Shown here: one piece after another, positions 1 to 6,668 of the stretch
How positions within the stretch are numbered: position 1 is the first letter of the stretch
Layout: every line of letters starts with the position of its first letter
Assembly (NCBI GenBank): GCA_946480245.1
Contig: CAMLIZ010000068.1
Span: forward strand, 1-22,045
Origin: an uncultured Pseudomonadota bacterium
GTDB taxonomy: Bacteria; Pseudomonadota; Gammaproteobacteria; Burkholderiales; Burkholderiaceae
Reading direction: 5' to 3'
Length of the DNA stretch: 22,045 nt
Translations under genes and position numbers: made by a program
Notes under the pieces: generated by a model
Database searches by the model: none
What the model was told of the DNA's origin: nothing
Seen by the model: the letters and a program-made list of their open reading frames with translations, nothing else

Positions 1-140
1 CGCACGTTGCGCGCCGACACGATCACGCGGGCGCCCTGCGCATGCAGCAGCGACGCCGTGGCACGGCCGATGCCGGACGACGCGCCCACCAGCCAGGCCA
101 CGCGGCCCTGCCAGTCCACCAGCGGCGGGTTCATCGGCAT
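1..140 (-). CDS. Short-chain dehydrogenase/reductase (SDR), N-terminal fragment
   Basis: The gene runs off the left edge, so only about 46 N-terminal residues are visible. They contain the Rossmann nucleotide-binding signature GASSGIGRA (about residues 19-27), followed by a helix and a strand ending VIVSARN. This is the classic SDR TGxxxGIG region, so the protein is very likely an NAD(P)-dependent cytosolic oxidoreductase. Its substrate cannot be told from this part. The chosen ATG directly follows the TGA of the DUF3833 gene with no spacer. A second in-frame ATG lies two codons downstream (132-134). As the last visible gene of a tightly coupled lipid-modification operon, it may reduce or oxidise a lipid-derived intermediate (inference). 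Confidence 0.85.
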   Translation of the reverse strand, partial: MPMNPPLVDWQGRVAWLVGASSGIGRATASLLHAQGARVIVSARNV

Positions 141-698
141 TCAACCGCCCTCGCCCTTGCTGAAGGCCAGCGTGACCTCGCCCACCGGCAGGCCGAACTT
201 GCGCATGGCCGCGCGGTTGAGCAGCGTGTTCGCATCGATCAGGATCATCCAGTCGTCGAACTGGATGTCGTACACGCGCTCGCCCACCGGCAGGCGCAGC
301 GTGTAGTGCCAGTTGAAGGCATTGCCGGCCTGCTCGCCTTGCGCGGTGCCCACCACGTCGGGCGCGGTGCCGGTGTAGCGGCCGTCGGCGCCGCGGCGCA
401 CCTGCCACACGCGGCGCTGGCGTTCGCCATCGCTGTAGACGAACGATTCGTCGAGACGGCCCTCGTCGCCCTGCCAGTCGCAGCGCATCGTCACCACGAA
501 GCGGCGCGTCACCTTGCCGCTGAAGTCGGTGACCATGCCGTGCGCGGTGACGGTGCCGTTGAAGTAGCTGCGAAAGTCGAACACCGGCTGCTGCCCGGCG
601 TAGTCGCGCACGGTGGGGCTGGCGCAAGCGGCCAGCAGCAGCGCGGCAGCGACGGTGGCGAGTGCGCGGCGCGCACGGTGCAAGCTGGAGGATGTCAT
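141..698 (-). CDS. DUF3833 family lipoprotein
   Basis: This 185-residue protein begins with a positively charged segment, then a hydrophobic stretch ending in the lipobox LLAACAS (Cys at about residue 25), so it should be an acylated lipoprotein. The mature part, with YFNGTVTAHGMVTDFSGKV near the start and GERVYDIQFDDWM near the end, matches what I recall of DUF3833, a family of unknown function often found beside CFA-synthase-like genes. Its ATG overlaps the stop of the upstream MFS gene (ATGA), implying translational coupling, and its TGA abuts the SDR start. A periplasmic or outer-membrane lipid-handling role is inferred only from the operon context. Confidence 0.85.
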   Translation of the reverse strand: MTSSSLHRARRALATVAAALLLAACASPTVRDYAGQQPVFDFRSYFNGTVTAHGMVTDFSGKVTRRFVVTMRCDWQGDEGRLDESFVYSDGERQRRVWQVRRGADGRYTGTAPDVVGTAQGEQAGNAFNWHYTLRLPVGERVYDIQFDDWMILIDANTLLNRAAMRKFGLPVGEVTLAFSKGEGG

Positions 699-1960
699 GC
701 GTCTTCCTTGAGGCGGTGGTGCAGGCGGGTCAGCAGGGCTGCGGCGGCCAGCTTCAGCAGGCACGGCAATGCGGCATAGGCCAGCGCGAGCGCCATCAGC
801 GCCGCGGGATCGCCCGTGCCGGGCGCATAGCCGGCCAGCCCGAGCAGCGGCAAGGTGCTGCCGGCGGCGAGCGCGAGGTTGAGCTTGGTGGCCAGCGTCC
901 ACCAGCCCGCGTAGGCACCGGCGGCCTGCGGATTGGCGCGCTGCACGCGGCCGGTGAGCAGCGCGCCCGGCACCGCCACGTCGGCGCCCAGCGCCACGCC
1001 GCTGGCCGCGCAGACCGCGAGGAACACGATCGCATCCCCCGCACCGAGCAGCGGCACGCAGGCGAACACCGCCACGGCCAGCAGCATGCCGCGCCGCCAC
1101 GCCACCACCAGCCCGTGCGTGCGCACCACGTGCAGCCACAGCGGCACCGAGCCGAAGGCGCAGGCGAAGTACACGGCCAGGAACGCCGGCTCCCATGCCG
1201 GTGCCTGCAGCACGTCGCGCACGAAAAAGAGCACCAGCGACGCCGGGATGGCCGCCGCCGTGCCGTTGGCGAGATACACCACCAGCAGCGCGCGGAACGC
1301 GCCGTCGCGCAGCGGCGCGCGCCAGTCGCCAGGCGCCACGCTGCGCGCCGCCGGCGCCGGGCGCGGCGCGTCGGCCAGCGCGGCGATGCCCAGCGCCAGC
1401 GTGGCCGCCAGCACGGCCCAGGTGGCCGGCCAGCCCGCCAGCGCCGGCAGCAGGCTGGCCGCGAGCACGCCGGCCAGCGCAGCGCCCTCGCGCCAAGCCA
1501 CGATGCGCGAGCGTTGCAGCGCATCGCCGCCCAGGCGCGTGCCCCAGGCCTGGTGCGCGATCGTGAGCAGGCTGAAGGCGAGCGACGCGGGCACGAGGAA
1601 CGCCCCCAGCCAGGCGGCACCGGCCAGAGTGCCCCGCACGGGCGGGAAGAACAGCGCCGCGCACACCCCGGCCAGCAATACGCAGGCCCCCGCGGCCAGG
1701 CGCCACACCGCGGCCGGCGAGCGCGAGAACAAGGGATCGAGCGCGCGCCCGATCAGCGGGTCGACCACCGCGTCGAGCAGGCGCGCGCCGAGCAGCACCG
1801 CGCCGATCGTGGCCAGCGGCAGACCGATCTCCGCATAGCGCCCGGGCAGCTGGATGTACAGCGGCAGCGCGAGGAACGCGAGCGGAAACCCGAGCAGGCC
1901 GTAGCGCAGCGCGGCCGCGCCTTGCAGCGGCGCCGCGGCGGGCAGTGGCAGCGCGCTCAT
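695..1960 (-). CDS. MFS transporter, GPH/MFS_2-like
   Basis: This 421-residue, very hydrophobic protein has about 12 predicted membrane segments and no signal peptide. An early segment carries LLGARLLDAVVDPLIGRALD, which resembles the loop between helices 2 and 3 of the glycoside-pentoside-hexuronide (MFS_2) branch of the major facilitator superfamily. A C-terminal stretch around AGWWTLATKLNLALA also fits that branch. The substrate is unknown. Although the family is often annotated as sugar transporters, its place in a CFA-synthase-like operon suggests lipid or lipid-precursor transport (inference). The start is set by the ATGA overlap with the upstream chalcone isomerase-like gene. The stop overlaps the DUF3833 start in the same way. 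Confidence 0.85.
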   Translation of the reverse strand: MSALPLPAAAPLQGAAALRYGLLGFPLAFLALPLYIQLPGRYAEIGLPLATIGAVLLGARLLDAVVDPLIGRALDPLFSRSPAAVWRLAAGACVLLAGVCAALFFPPVRGTLAGAAWLGAFLVPASLAFSLLTIAHQAWGTRLGGDALQRSRIVAWREGAALAGVLAASLLPALAGWPATWAVLAATLALGIAALADAPRPAPAARSVAPGDWRAPLRDGAFRALLVVYLANGTAAAIPASLVLFFVRDVLQAPAWEPAFLAVYFACAFGSVPLWLHVVRTHGLVVAWRRGMLLAVAVFACVPLLGAGDAIVFLAVCAASGVALGADVAVPGALLTGRVQRANPQAAGAYAGWWTLATKLNLALAAGSTLPLLGLAGYAPGTGDPAALMALALAYAALPCLLKLAAAALLTRLHHRLKEDA

Positions 1961-2520
1961 CGGGGCCCGTCCGACAGGCCGAGCAGGCCCGCGCGCAATG
2001 CCGGCTCCGGGCTGCCGTCGGCCAGCCAGATGCTGAAGAACAGGCGCGCGAAGTCGCTGCCGGGCACCTGCGCGGTGGGCTGCGCGTTGTGCAGGAAGCG
2101 CGTGGGTTGCTGCGGCAGGTGCACGCCGCTCAGCGTGTCGCCCGCCTGCACGGTGGGAAACGCCTGCGTGAGGTTGCGCAGCCACTGCTGCGCCTGCGCA
2201 TCGCTGAAGCGGCCGAAGCGCCGCATCTCGGCCAGCGAGCGCTCGGCAATGGCGGGGCCGTCGAGACGGCGCCGGTAGCGCAGCTCGAGCGCGAAGGCAT
2301 GGTCGGTGAAGTGCGCAGGATCGAAGCCGGGTGCCACCCACAGCTGCGCGTCGTACAGCGCAAAGCCGAGAAAGCGCATCGTCGCCTGGCCCTGCAGGCG
2401 CGCGCCCGGAATGGCCGCGGCCACCTCGGGCGGCGCCTGCGGCGGCTCGGCCGCGACCGCGGCCGTGCCGGCCAATGCGGCGGCCACGGCCAGCGGGGCA
2501 ATCACGCGCGCCCGCTTCAC
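1957..2520 (-). CDS. Chalcone isomerase-like periplasmic protein
   Basis: This 187-residue protein has an N-terminal signal peptide (hydrophobic core at about residues 7-23, AxA-type cleavage near AVAAE). The mature part contains MRFLGFALYDAQLWV and a following FALELRYRR strand, typical of the bacterial chalcone isomerase-like family (Chalcone_3 type). True flavonoid chemistry is not expected. Characterised relatives of this fold bind fatty acids, so a lipid-binding role is plausible here (inference). I chose a GTG start because GTGA overlaps the TGA of the methyltransferase gene, as at the other junctions, and because the signal peptide begins there. The stop overlaps the MFS start (ATGA). 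Confidence 0.82.
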   Translation of the reverse strand: MKRARVIAPLAVAAALAGTAAVAAEPPQAPPEVAAAIPGARLQGQATMRFLGFALYDAQLWVAPGFDPAHFTDHAFALELRYRRRLDGPAIAERSLAEMRRFGRFSDAQAQQWLRNLTQAFPTVQAGDTLSGVHLPQQPTRFLHNAQPTAQVPGSDFARLFFSIWLADGSPEPALRAGLLGLSDGPR

Positions 2521-3752
2521 GGCCGCCTCAGCGTGAACTGCACGACGTTGGTGTTGTCCATCGCGAACGCCGCCTCGCAGTAGGCCAGGTAGAAGTGCCA
2601 GATGCGCATGAAGCGCTCGTCGAAGCCCAGCGCCGGCATCGCGTCGGCGCGCTGCAGGAACGCCTGGCGCCAGCGGCGCAGCGTCTCGGCATAGTCGGCG
2701 CCGAAGGCCAGGCTGTGCTCCACCACGAGGCCGGCGCGCTCGCACTGCGCGCGAAACGCGCTCACGCTGGGCAGTTGGCCGCCCGGGAAGATGTACTGCT
2801 GGATGAAGTCGGTGGAGCGGCGATAGCGCTCGTACAGATCGTCGTGGATCGTGATCGTCTGGATGCAGGCGCGCCCGCCCGGCTTGAGGCAGCGGCGCAG
2901 CGTGTCGAAGTAGCCGGCCCAGTACGGCTCGCCCACCGCCTCGAACATCTCGATCGACACGATCGCGTCGAAGGGCTGCGCGGCATGGCGCGCCGGCAGG
3001 TCGCGGTAGTCGGCGTACTGCAGCGCGCAGCGATCGGCCAGCCCCGCGCTGGCAATGCGCTGCTGCCCGTAGGCCAGCTGCTCGCGCGACAAGGTGATGC
3101 CGGTGACCCGTGCGCCGAAATCGCGCGCCGCGGTTTCCGCCAGCGCGCCCCAGCCGCAGCCGATCTCCAGCACGCGCTGACCCGGCGCCACGCCGCACTC
3201 GGCGAGTGCGCGCCGCATCTTCAGCTGCTGCGCCTCGGCCAGCGTGAGGCTAGTGTCGCCGGCGAACAGCGCGCTCGAGTAGTTCATGGTCTCGTCGAGC
3301 CACTGGCGGTAGAACGCATTGCCGAGGTCGTAGTGCGCGTGGATGTTGCGGGCGCTGCCGCGGCGCGAGTTGCGCTGCAGCCGATGGCGCAGCCAGTACA
3401 GCCACTTGCCGGCGGCCGAGCCGTGCACCGCGCGCTCCAGCGCCGCGCGGTTGGCCAGCAGCAGGCGCATCAACGCGGTGGGATCCGGCGAGGTCCAGTG
3501 GCCGTCGATCCAGGCTTCGGCAAAGCCGATGTCGCCGGCCTTGAGCACGCGCGCGAAGACACGCCAGTCGAGCACGTGCATGCTCGCCACGGGGCCGCTG
3601 CCGTCACCGAAGCTGGCTCGGCTGTGGTCTGGCAGCAGCAACTCCAGGGTGCCGCCGCGCAGTTGCTTCAGCAGGCGCAGCACCACATGGGCCGCGGCCG
3701 GGCGACGCGCGGCCTTGCCGCGCAGCAGGGGAAGGACAGCGAGGGTGTTCAT
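2517..3752 (-). CDS. cfa: Cyclopropane-fatty-acid-synthase-like SAM methyltransferase
   Basis: This 411-residue protein aligns along its length with bacterial CFA synthases, which use S-adenosylmethionine to modify double bonds of membrane phospholipid acyl chains. SAM motif I is VLEIGCGWG (194-202). Other family landmarks are HYDLGNAFY (140-148), SIEMFEAVG (266-274) and YIFPGGQLPS (320-329). From memory of the E. coli enzyme, the bicarbonate-site Glu (E239) is kept as E271 and a Tyr is kept near Y388. The bicarbonate Cys139 is Ser160 here and His266 is Gln298. This may be a subfamily making methylated rather than cyclopropanated products. Both ends overlap neighbours by four bases. Confidence 0.92.
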   Translation of the reverse strand: MNTLAVLPLLRGKAARRPAAAHVVLRLLKQLRGGTLELLLPDHSRASFGDGSGPVASMHVLDWRVFARVLKAGDIGFAEAWIDGHWTSPDPTALMRLLLANRAALERAVHGSAAGKWLYWLRHRLQRNSRRGSARNIHAHYDLGNAFYRQWLDETMNYSSALFAGDTSLTLAEAQQLKMRRALAECGVAPGQRVLEIGCGWGALAETAARDFGARVTGITLSREQLAYGQQRIASAGLADRCALQYADYRDLPARHAAQPFDAIVSIEMFEAVGEPYWAGYFDTLRRCLKPGGRACIQTITIHDDLYERYRRSTDFIQQYIFPGGQLPSVSAFRAQCERAGLVVEHSLAFGADYAETLRRWRQAFLQRADAMPALGFDERFMRIWHFYLAYCEAAFAMDNTNVVQFTLRRP

Positions 3753-4501
3753 CGTTGGACAGCGCGCTCGGGCGCAGCAGGACGGTGGAAGAACGGCACG
3801 CGCTTGAGCACGAGGCGCAACGCCTGCCAATGGATGCGCACGATCACGGCCACGCTGGCCAGCGGCGCGCGCCACAACAGTCGCCGCACCGCCGCGGCGG
3901 TGAGCGGCTGCAGTTGACCGCCCACGTGCGTCTGCAGCAACGGGCCGGTGGCGTCGTCGTGGTCCACACGCACTTGCACGTCGCGCACGCCGCGCCGGAA
4001 GCGGAAGCGGTAGCCGCCCTGCACTTCGCAGAACGGCGACACGTGCATCACCTTGGGCGCATGCGCCTCGGCCCCGCCTTGCAGTGCCGCGCCATGCAGC
4101 ACGTAGCAATGGCGGTCGCCAAACGTGTTGTTCACCTCGGCCACCATCGCCGCCAGCGTGCCGTCGGCCCGGTGCGCCCACCAGAAGCTCACCGGCTTGA
4201 ACACATAGCCCAGCACGCGCGGATACGTGAGCAGCCAGACCTCGCCCTGCGCATCGGTGATGCCCTCGCGCGCCAGCAGCGCGTCGAACCAGGCCAGCGC
4301 GTCGGCGCCGCCGTCGCCGTGGTCGGCGTCGTGAAACGACAGCGGCGCCGTGCGGTTGCGCTGCAGCGCGGCGCAGGGCGCGTCGCGCAGGCTGCGCATC
4401 GGCAGCATCAGAAACGCGGTGGGATAGCTGAAGGCGTGTGCCGCAGGCCGCAGCCGGCGATGCCACACGCGCCCGATGCCGAGTTGGGCCTGTGCGCTCA
4501 T
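3749..4501 (-). CDS. DUF1365 family protein
   Basis: This 250-residue protein opens with GRVWHRRLRPAAHAFSYPTAF, the usual DUF1365 start. It continues with YPRVLGYVFKPVSFWW (about 105-120), AEVNNTFGDRHCYVL and KVMHVSPFCEVQGGYRFRF, which are hallmark blocks of the family. The biochemical function of DUF1365 is not known to me. The family is repeatedly found between a flavin amine-oxidase-like gene and a CFA-synthase-like gene, as here, so a role in modifying unsaturated acyl chains is inferred. The start overlaps the oxidoreductase stop (ATGA) and the stop overlaps the methyltransferase start (ATGA). Confidence 0.92.
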   Translation of the reverse strand: MSAQAQLGIGRVWHRRLRPAAHAFSYPTAFLMLPMRSLRDAPCAALQRNRTAPLSFHDADHGDGGADALAWFDALLAREGITDAQGEVWLLTYPRVLGYVFKPVSFWWAHRADGTLAAMVAEVNNTFGDRHCYVLHGAALQGGAEAHAPKVMHVSPFCEVQGGYRFRFRRGVRDVQVRVDHDDATGPLLQTHVGGQLQPLTAAAVRRLLWRAPLASVAVIVRIHWQALRLVLKRVPFFHRPAAPERAVQR

Positions 4502-5784
4502 GCCTGTGCCGCCTGCAGCGGCCGCGCCAGCCGCTCGCTCACCTGCGCGGCAACCGCCATGCCCGAGGCCAGCCCGTCCTCGTGGAAACCATAGCCGGCC
4601 CACGCGCCGCAGAACCAGCTGTGCCGCACGCCTTGCAGCGCGGGCAGGTCGTGCTGCGCTGCGATCGCGCCGAGATCGAACACCGGATGGTCCACCGCAA
4701 AGCGTTGCAGCGCGCCGGCGGGCTCGCGCAATGGATTGAGCGACACGATCACCGGGCGCGTCCATGGCAGCGGCTGCAGGCGGTTGAGCAGGTAGTGCAG
4801 GCACACGGCCTGGTCGCCCGGCTCGGCGGCACGCGACTCGTAGTTCCACGCGGCCCAGGCGCGGCGCCGCTTCGGCAGCAGCGATGCGTCGGTGTGCAGC
4901 ACCGCCACGTTGGGCTGGTAGCGGATGGCGCCCAGCACCTTGCGCTCCATCGGCGTGGCGTCGTCGCCGAGCAGCTGCAGCGCCTGGTCGGTGTGGCAGG
5001 CGAACACCACTGCGTCGTAGTGCTCGGTGCCGCTGTCGGTCTTGACCAGCGCGCCGGCCGCATTGCGCCACACGCCGCGCACCGGCGTGCGCAGCCGCGC
5101 ATCGAGCAGTTGCGCCACGATGCGGCGCACGTATTCGCGCGAGCCCCCGGCCACCGTGCGCCATTGCGGACGATCCGCCACCTGCAGCAAGCCATGGTTG
5201 TGGCAGAAGCGAATCAGCGTGCCGACCGGGAAGTCGAGCATCTGCGCCGTGGGGCACGACCAGATGCAACTGACCATCGGCAGCAGGTACCACTGCACGA
5301 ACGCCGCGCCGAAGCCACGCTCGCGCAGGAACTCGCGCACCGGTTGGGCGAGCGCAGCGTCCTGGCCGCCAGCGGCCAGCGTGGTGGCGACGCGGTTGAA
5401 CCGCACGATCTCCGCCAGCATGTGCCAGAACCCCGGGCGCACCAAGTTGCGCGGCTGCGCGAACACGGCGGCCAGCGACGAGCCGCTCCACTCCAGCCCG
5501 GTGCCGCTGACCTGCACCGAAAACGACATGTCCGACGGCGCGGTGGCCACGCCCAGCGCGTCGAACAGCCGGGTCAGGCGCGGGTAGGTGCGCTCGTTGT
5601 AGACCAGGAAGCCGGTGTCCACGCCATGCGTGAAGCCGTCGAGCGACACGTCCACCGTATGGGCATGGCCGCCGAAATGCGAACCGGCCTCGAACAGGCT
5701 GACCCGCCCGGCACCGGCCTGCGACAACGTGCGCGCCGCGGCCAACCCCGCGATGCCCGAGCCGATGACGGCGATGCGCTTCAT
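4498..5784 (-). CDS. FAD-dependent oxidoreductase (flavin amine oxidase-like)
   Basis: First gene of the operon, 428 residues. It starts with the dinucleotide-binding motif IAVIGSGIAGLAAA (4-17), then FEAGSHFGGHAHTV, and ends with the FAD-contacting block FCGAWAGYGFHEDGLASG, as in amine-oxidase/desaturase-like flavoproteins. I chose the ATG at 5782-5784 rather than an upstream in-frame start. It puts the Rossmann strand at the N-terminus and is preceded by GAGGGG with a six-base spacer (complement of 5791-5796). The likely role is oxidation or desaturation of an acyl chain together with the methyltransferase (inference from the conserved gene pairing). The promoter lies just upstream. Confidence 0.9.
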   Translation of the reverse strand: MKRIAVIGSGIAGLAAARTLSQAGAGRVSLFEAGSHFGGHAHTVDVSLDGFTHGVDTGFLVYNERTYPRLTRLFDALGVATAPSDMSFSVQVSGTGLEWSGSSLAAVFAQPRNLVRPGFWHMLAEIVRFNRVATTLAAGGQDAALAQPVREFLRERGFGAAFVQWYLLPMVSCIWSCPTAQMLDFPVGTLIRFCHNHGLLQVADRPQWRTVAGGSREYVRRIVAQLLDARLRTPVRGVWRNAAGALVKTDSGTEHYDAVVFACHTDQALQLLGDDATPMERKVLGAIRYQPNVAVLHTDASLLPKRRRAWAAWNYESRAAEPGDQAVCLHYLLNRLQPLPWTRPVIVSLNPLREPAGALQRFAVDHPVFDLGAIAAQHDLPALQGVRHSWFCGAWAGYGFHEDGLASGMAVAAQVSERLARPLQAAQA

Positions 5785-5797
5785 TCCGAACCCCTCG

Positions 5798-5833
5798 TGA
5801 ACTGTTCGGTTCAGTGTATGACCGCTCAGTTCA
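5798..5833. promoter_or_regulatory. Candidate TetR operator (inverted repeat) in divergent spacer
   Basis: TGAACTG at 5798-5804 is matched by its exact reverse complement CAGTTCA at 5827-5833. A nested GTTCA at 5809-5813 gives a second pairing with TGAAC six bases apart, and GTTCA recurs at 5829-5833, 20 bases away. The repeats cover the -10 and spacer of the operon promoter, so a bound repressor would block transcription. The adjacent divergent TetR-family gene is the obvious candidate. This assignment is inference from position and symmetry. Confidence 0.5.
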
Positions 5834-5841
5834 TTTTGCAA
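5813..5841 (-). promoter_or_regulatory. Candidate sigma70-type promoter of the lipid operon
   Basis: Read on the minus strand, TTGCAA (complement of 5836-5841) is followed after exactly 17 bases by TACACT (complement of 5813-5818), matching four of six positions in both boxes. The surrounding sequence is markedly more AT-rich than the rest of the window. It would give a leader of roughly 20-25 bases before the GAGGGG ribosome site of the oxidoreductase gene. Confidence 0.5.
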
Positions 5842-5884
5842 ACATATTTGTTCTTGCGGCATACGAACCGGTAGCGAGGCGCCT

Positions 5885-5890
5885 TACAAT
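5885..5890 (+). promoter_or_regulatory. Possible -10 box of the TetR-family gene
   Basis: TACAAT lies six bases before the ATG of the regulator, and no Shine-Dalgarno sequence is visible in between. If it is used, transcription would begin at or next to the ATG, giving a leaderless message. A good -35 box at the right distance is not evident (TACGAA at 5862-5867 is poor), so this is a weak call. Confidence 0.25.
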
Positions 5891-5896
5891 CGCGCC

Positions 5897-6550
5897 ATGA
5901 GCACCCGGCCGTCCTACAAAGAGCAGGTTCAGCAACTGCGCGAGGATTCGATCCTCGCCGCGGTGAACCGCTTGCTCGTGAGCAAGGGCTACGAGCTGAT
6001 GACAGTGGACGAAGTGGCCGCCGAGGCCGGCATCGCCAAGGCCAGCCTGTACAAGCACTTCACCTCGAAGGAGGAGCTGGCGAGCGCGGCGATGGTGCGG
6101 GTGCTGGAGCGCGCAATCGGCATCGTCGACGGGCTGCGCGAGGCGGCCGGCGCGGCGCCCGTGCCGGCGGTGGACCAGCTGAAGGAGGTGGTGCGCTGGG
6201 CGCTGCGCACGCAGCTGGCCGGCGAGATGCCGTCGCTGCCGTCGCAGAACTCCCGCCTCACCAGCACACTGATGAGCCACGGCGCCTACATGGACCGGCT
6301 GATCGACCTGAGCAACAAGCTCGGCACCTGGATCACCGAAGCCCAGGTGGCCGAAGACGTGGACCCGCAGCTGCCGGCCGAACTGGTGCTGTTCACGCTG
6401 TATGCGCGCGCCTGCGACCCCGTGCTGGGGCTGCTGAAGTCGCAGGCCCAGCACAGCGACGAGCAGATCGTGGAGTGGCTCACGCAGACCACGTTCAGCG
6501 GCCTGGCACGCCCGGCGCCGGCAGCCAAGGCGCGCACCCGCAAGCCCTGA
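5897..6550 (+). CDS. TetR/AcrR-family transcriptional regulator
   Basis: This 217-residue protein has an N-terminal helix-turn-helix in which MTVDEVAAEAGIAKASLYKHF (about 35-55) is the standard TetR recognition region. The C-terminal part is a helical ligand-binding and dimerisation domain. It is divergent from the lipid operon across a 112-bp spacer holding an inverted repeat over the operon promoter, so local repression is the natural hypothesis. The inducer might be an acyl chain or membrane-active compound (inference). The C-terminus ends in an Ala/Pro/Arg/Lys-rich tail. There is no clear Shine-Dalgarno sequence before the ATG. Confidence 0.93.
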   Translation: MSTRPSYKEQVQQLREDSILAAVNRLLVSKGYELMTVDEVAAEAGIAKASLYKHFTSKEELASAAMVRVLERAIGIVDGLREAAGAAPVPAVDQLKEVVRWALRTQLAGEMPSLPSQNSRLTSTLMSHGAYMDRLIDLSNKLGTWITEAQVAEDVDPQLPAELVLFTLYARACDPVLGLLKSQAQHSDEQIVEWLTQTTFSGLARPAPAAKARTRKP

Positions 6551-6668
6551 GCCGCCCCTCGCGCGCCGGCTTGAGCGCCGTCAACCGCGGCCGCTCGCGC
6601 GCGGCGCACGATGCATCCAGGGAGTCGTCCCGCGGCCGAAGGTCGCCGCACGGTGATGGCGGGTTCAG

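Noticed and set aside
662..2278. 538-codon plus-strand open frame opposite the MFS, DUF3833 and chalcone isomerase-like genes
   Set aside because: The translation is dominated by Arg, Gln, Ala and Gly with no recognisable domain. The opposite strand encodes clear membrane and secreted proteins.
5785..5862. Extended N-terminus for the FAD oxidoreductase starting at 5862
   Set aside because: It would put 26 residues before the Rossmann strand and cover the promoter and inverted repeat. The ATG at 5784 has a proper ribosome site.
6551..6668. Possible terminator or small gene between the TetR and kinase genes
   Set aside because: The sequence is GC-rich with only imperfect short palindromes, no T-run and no supported reading frame.
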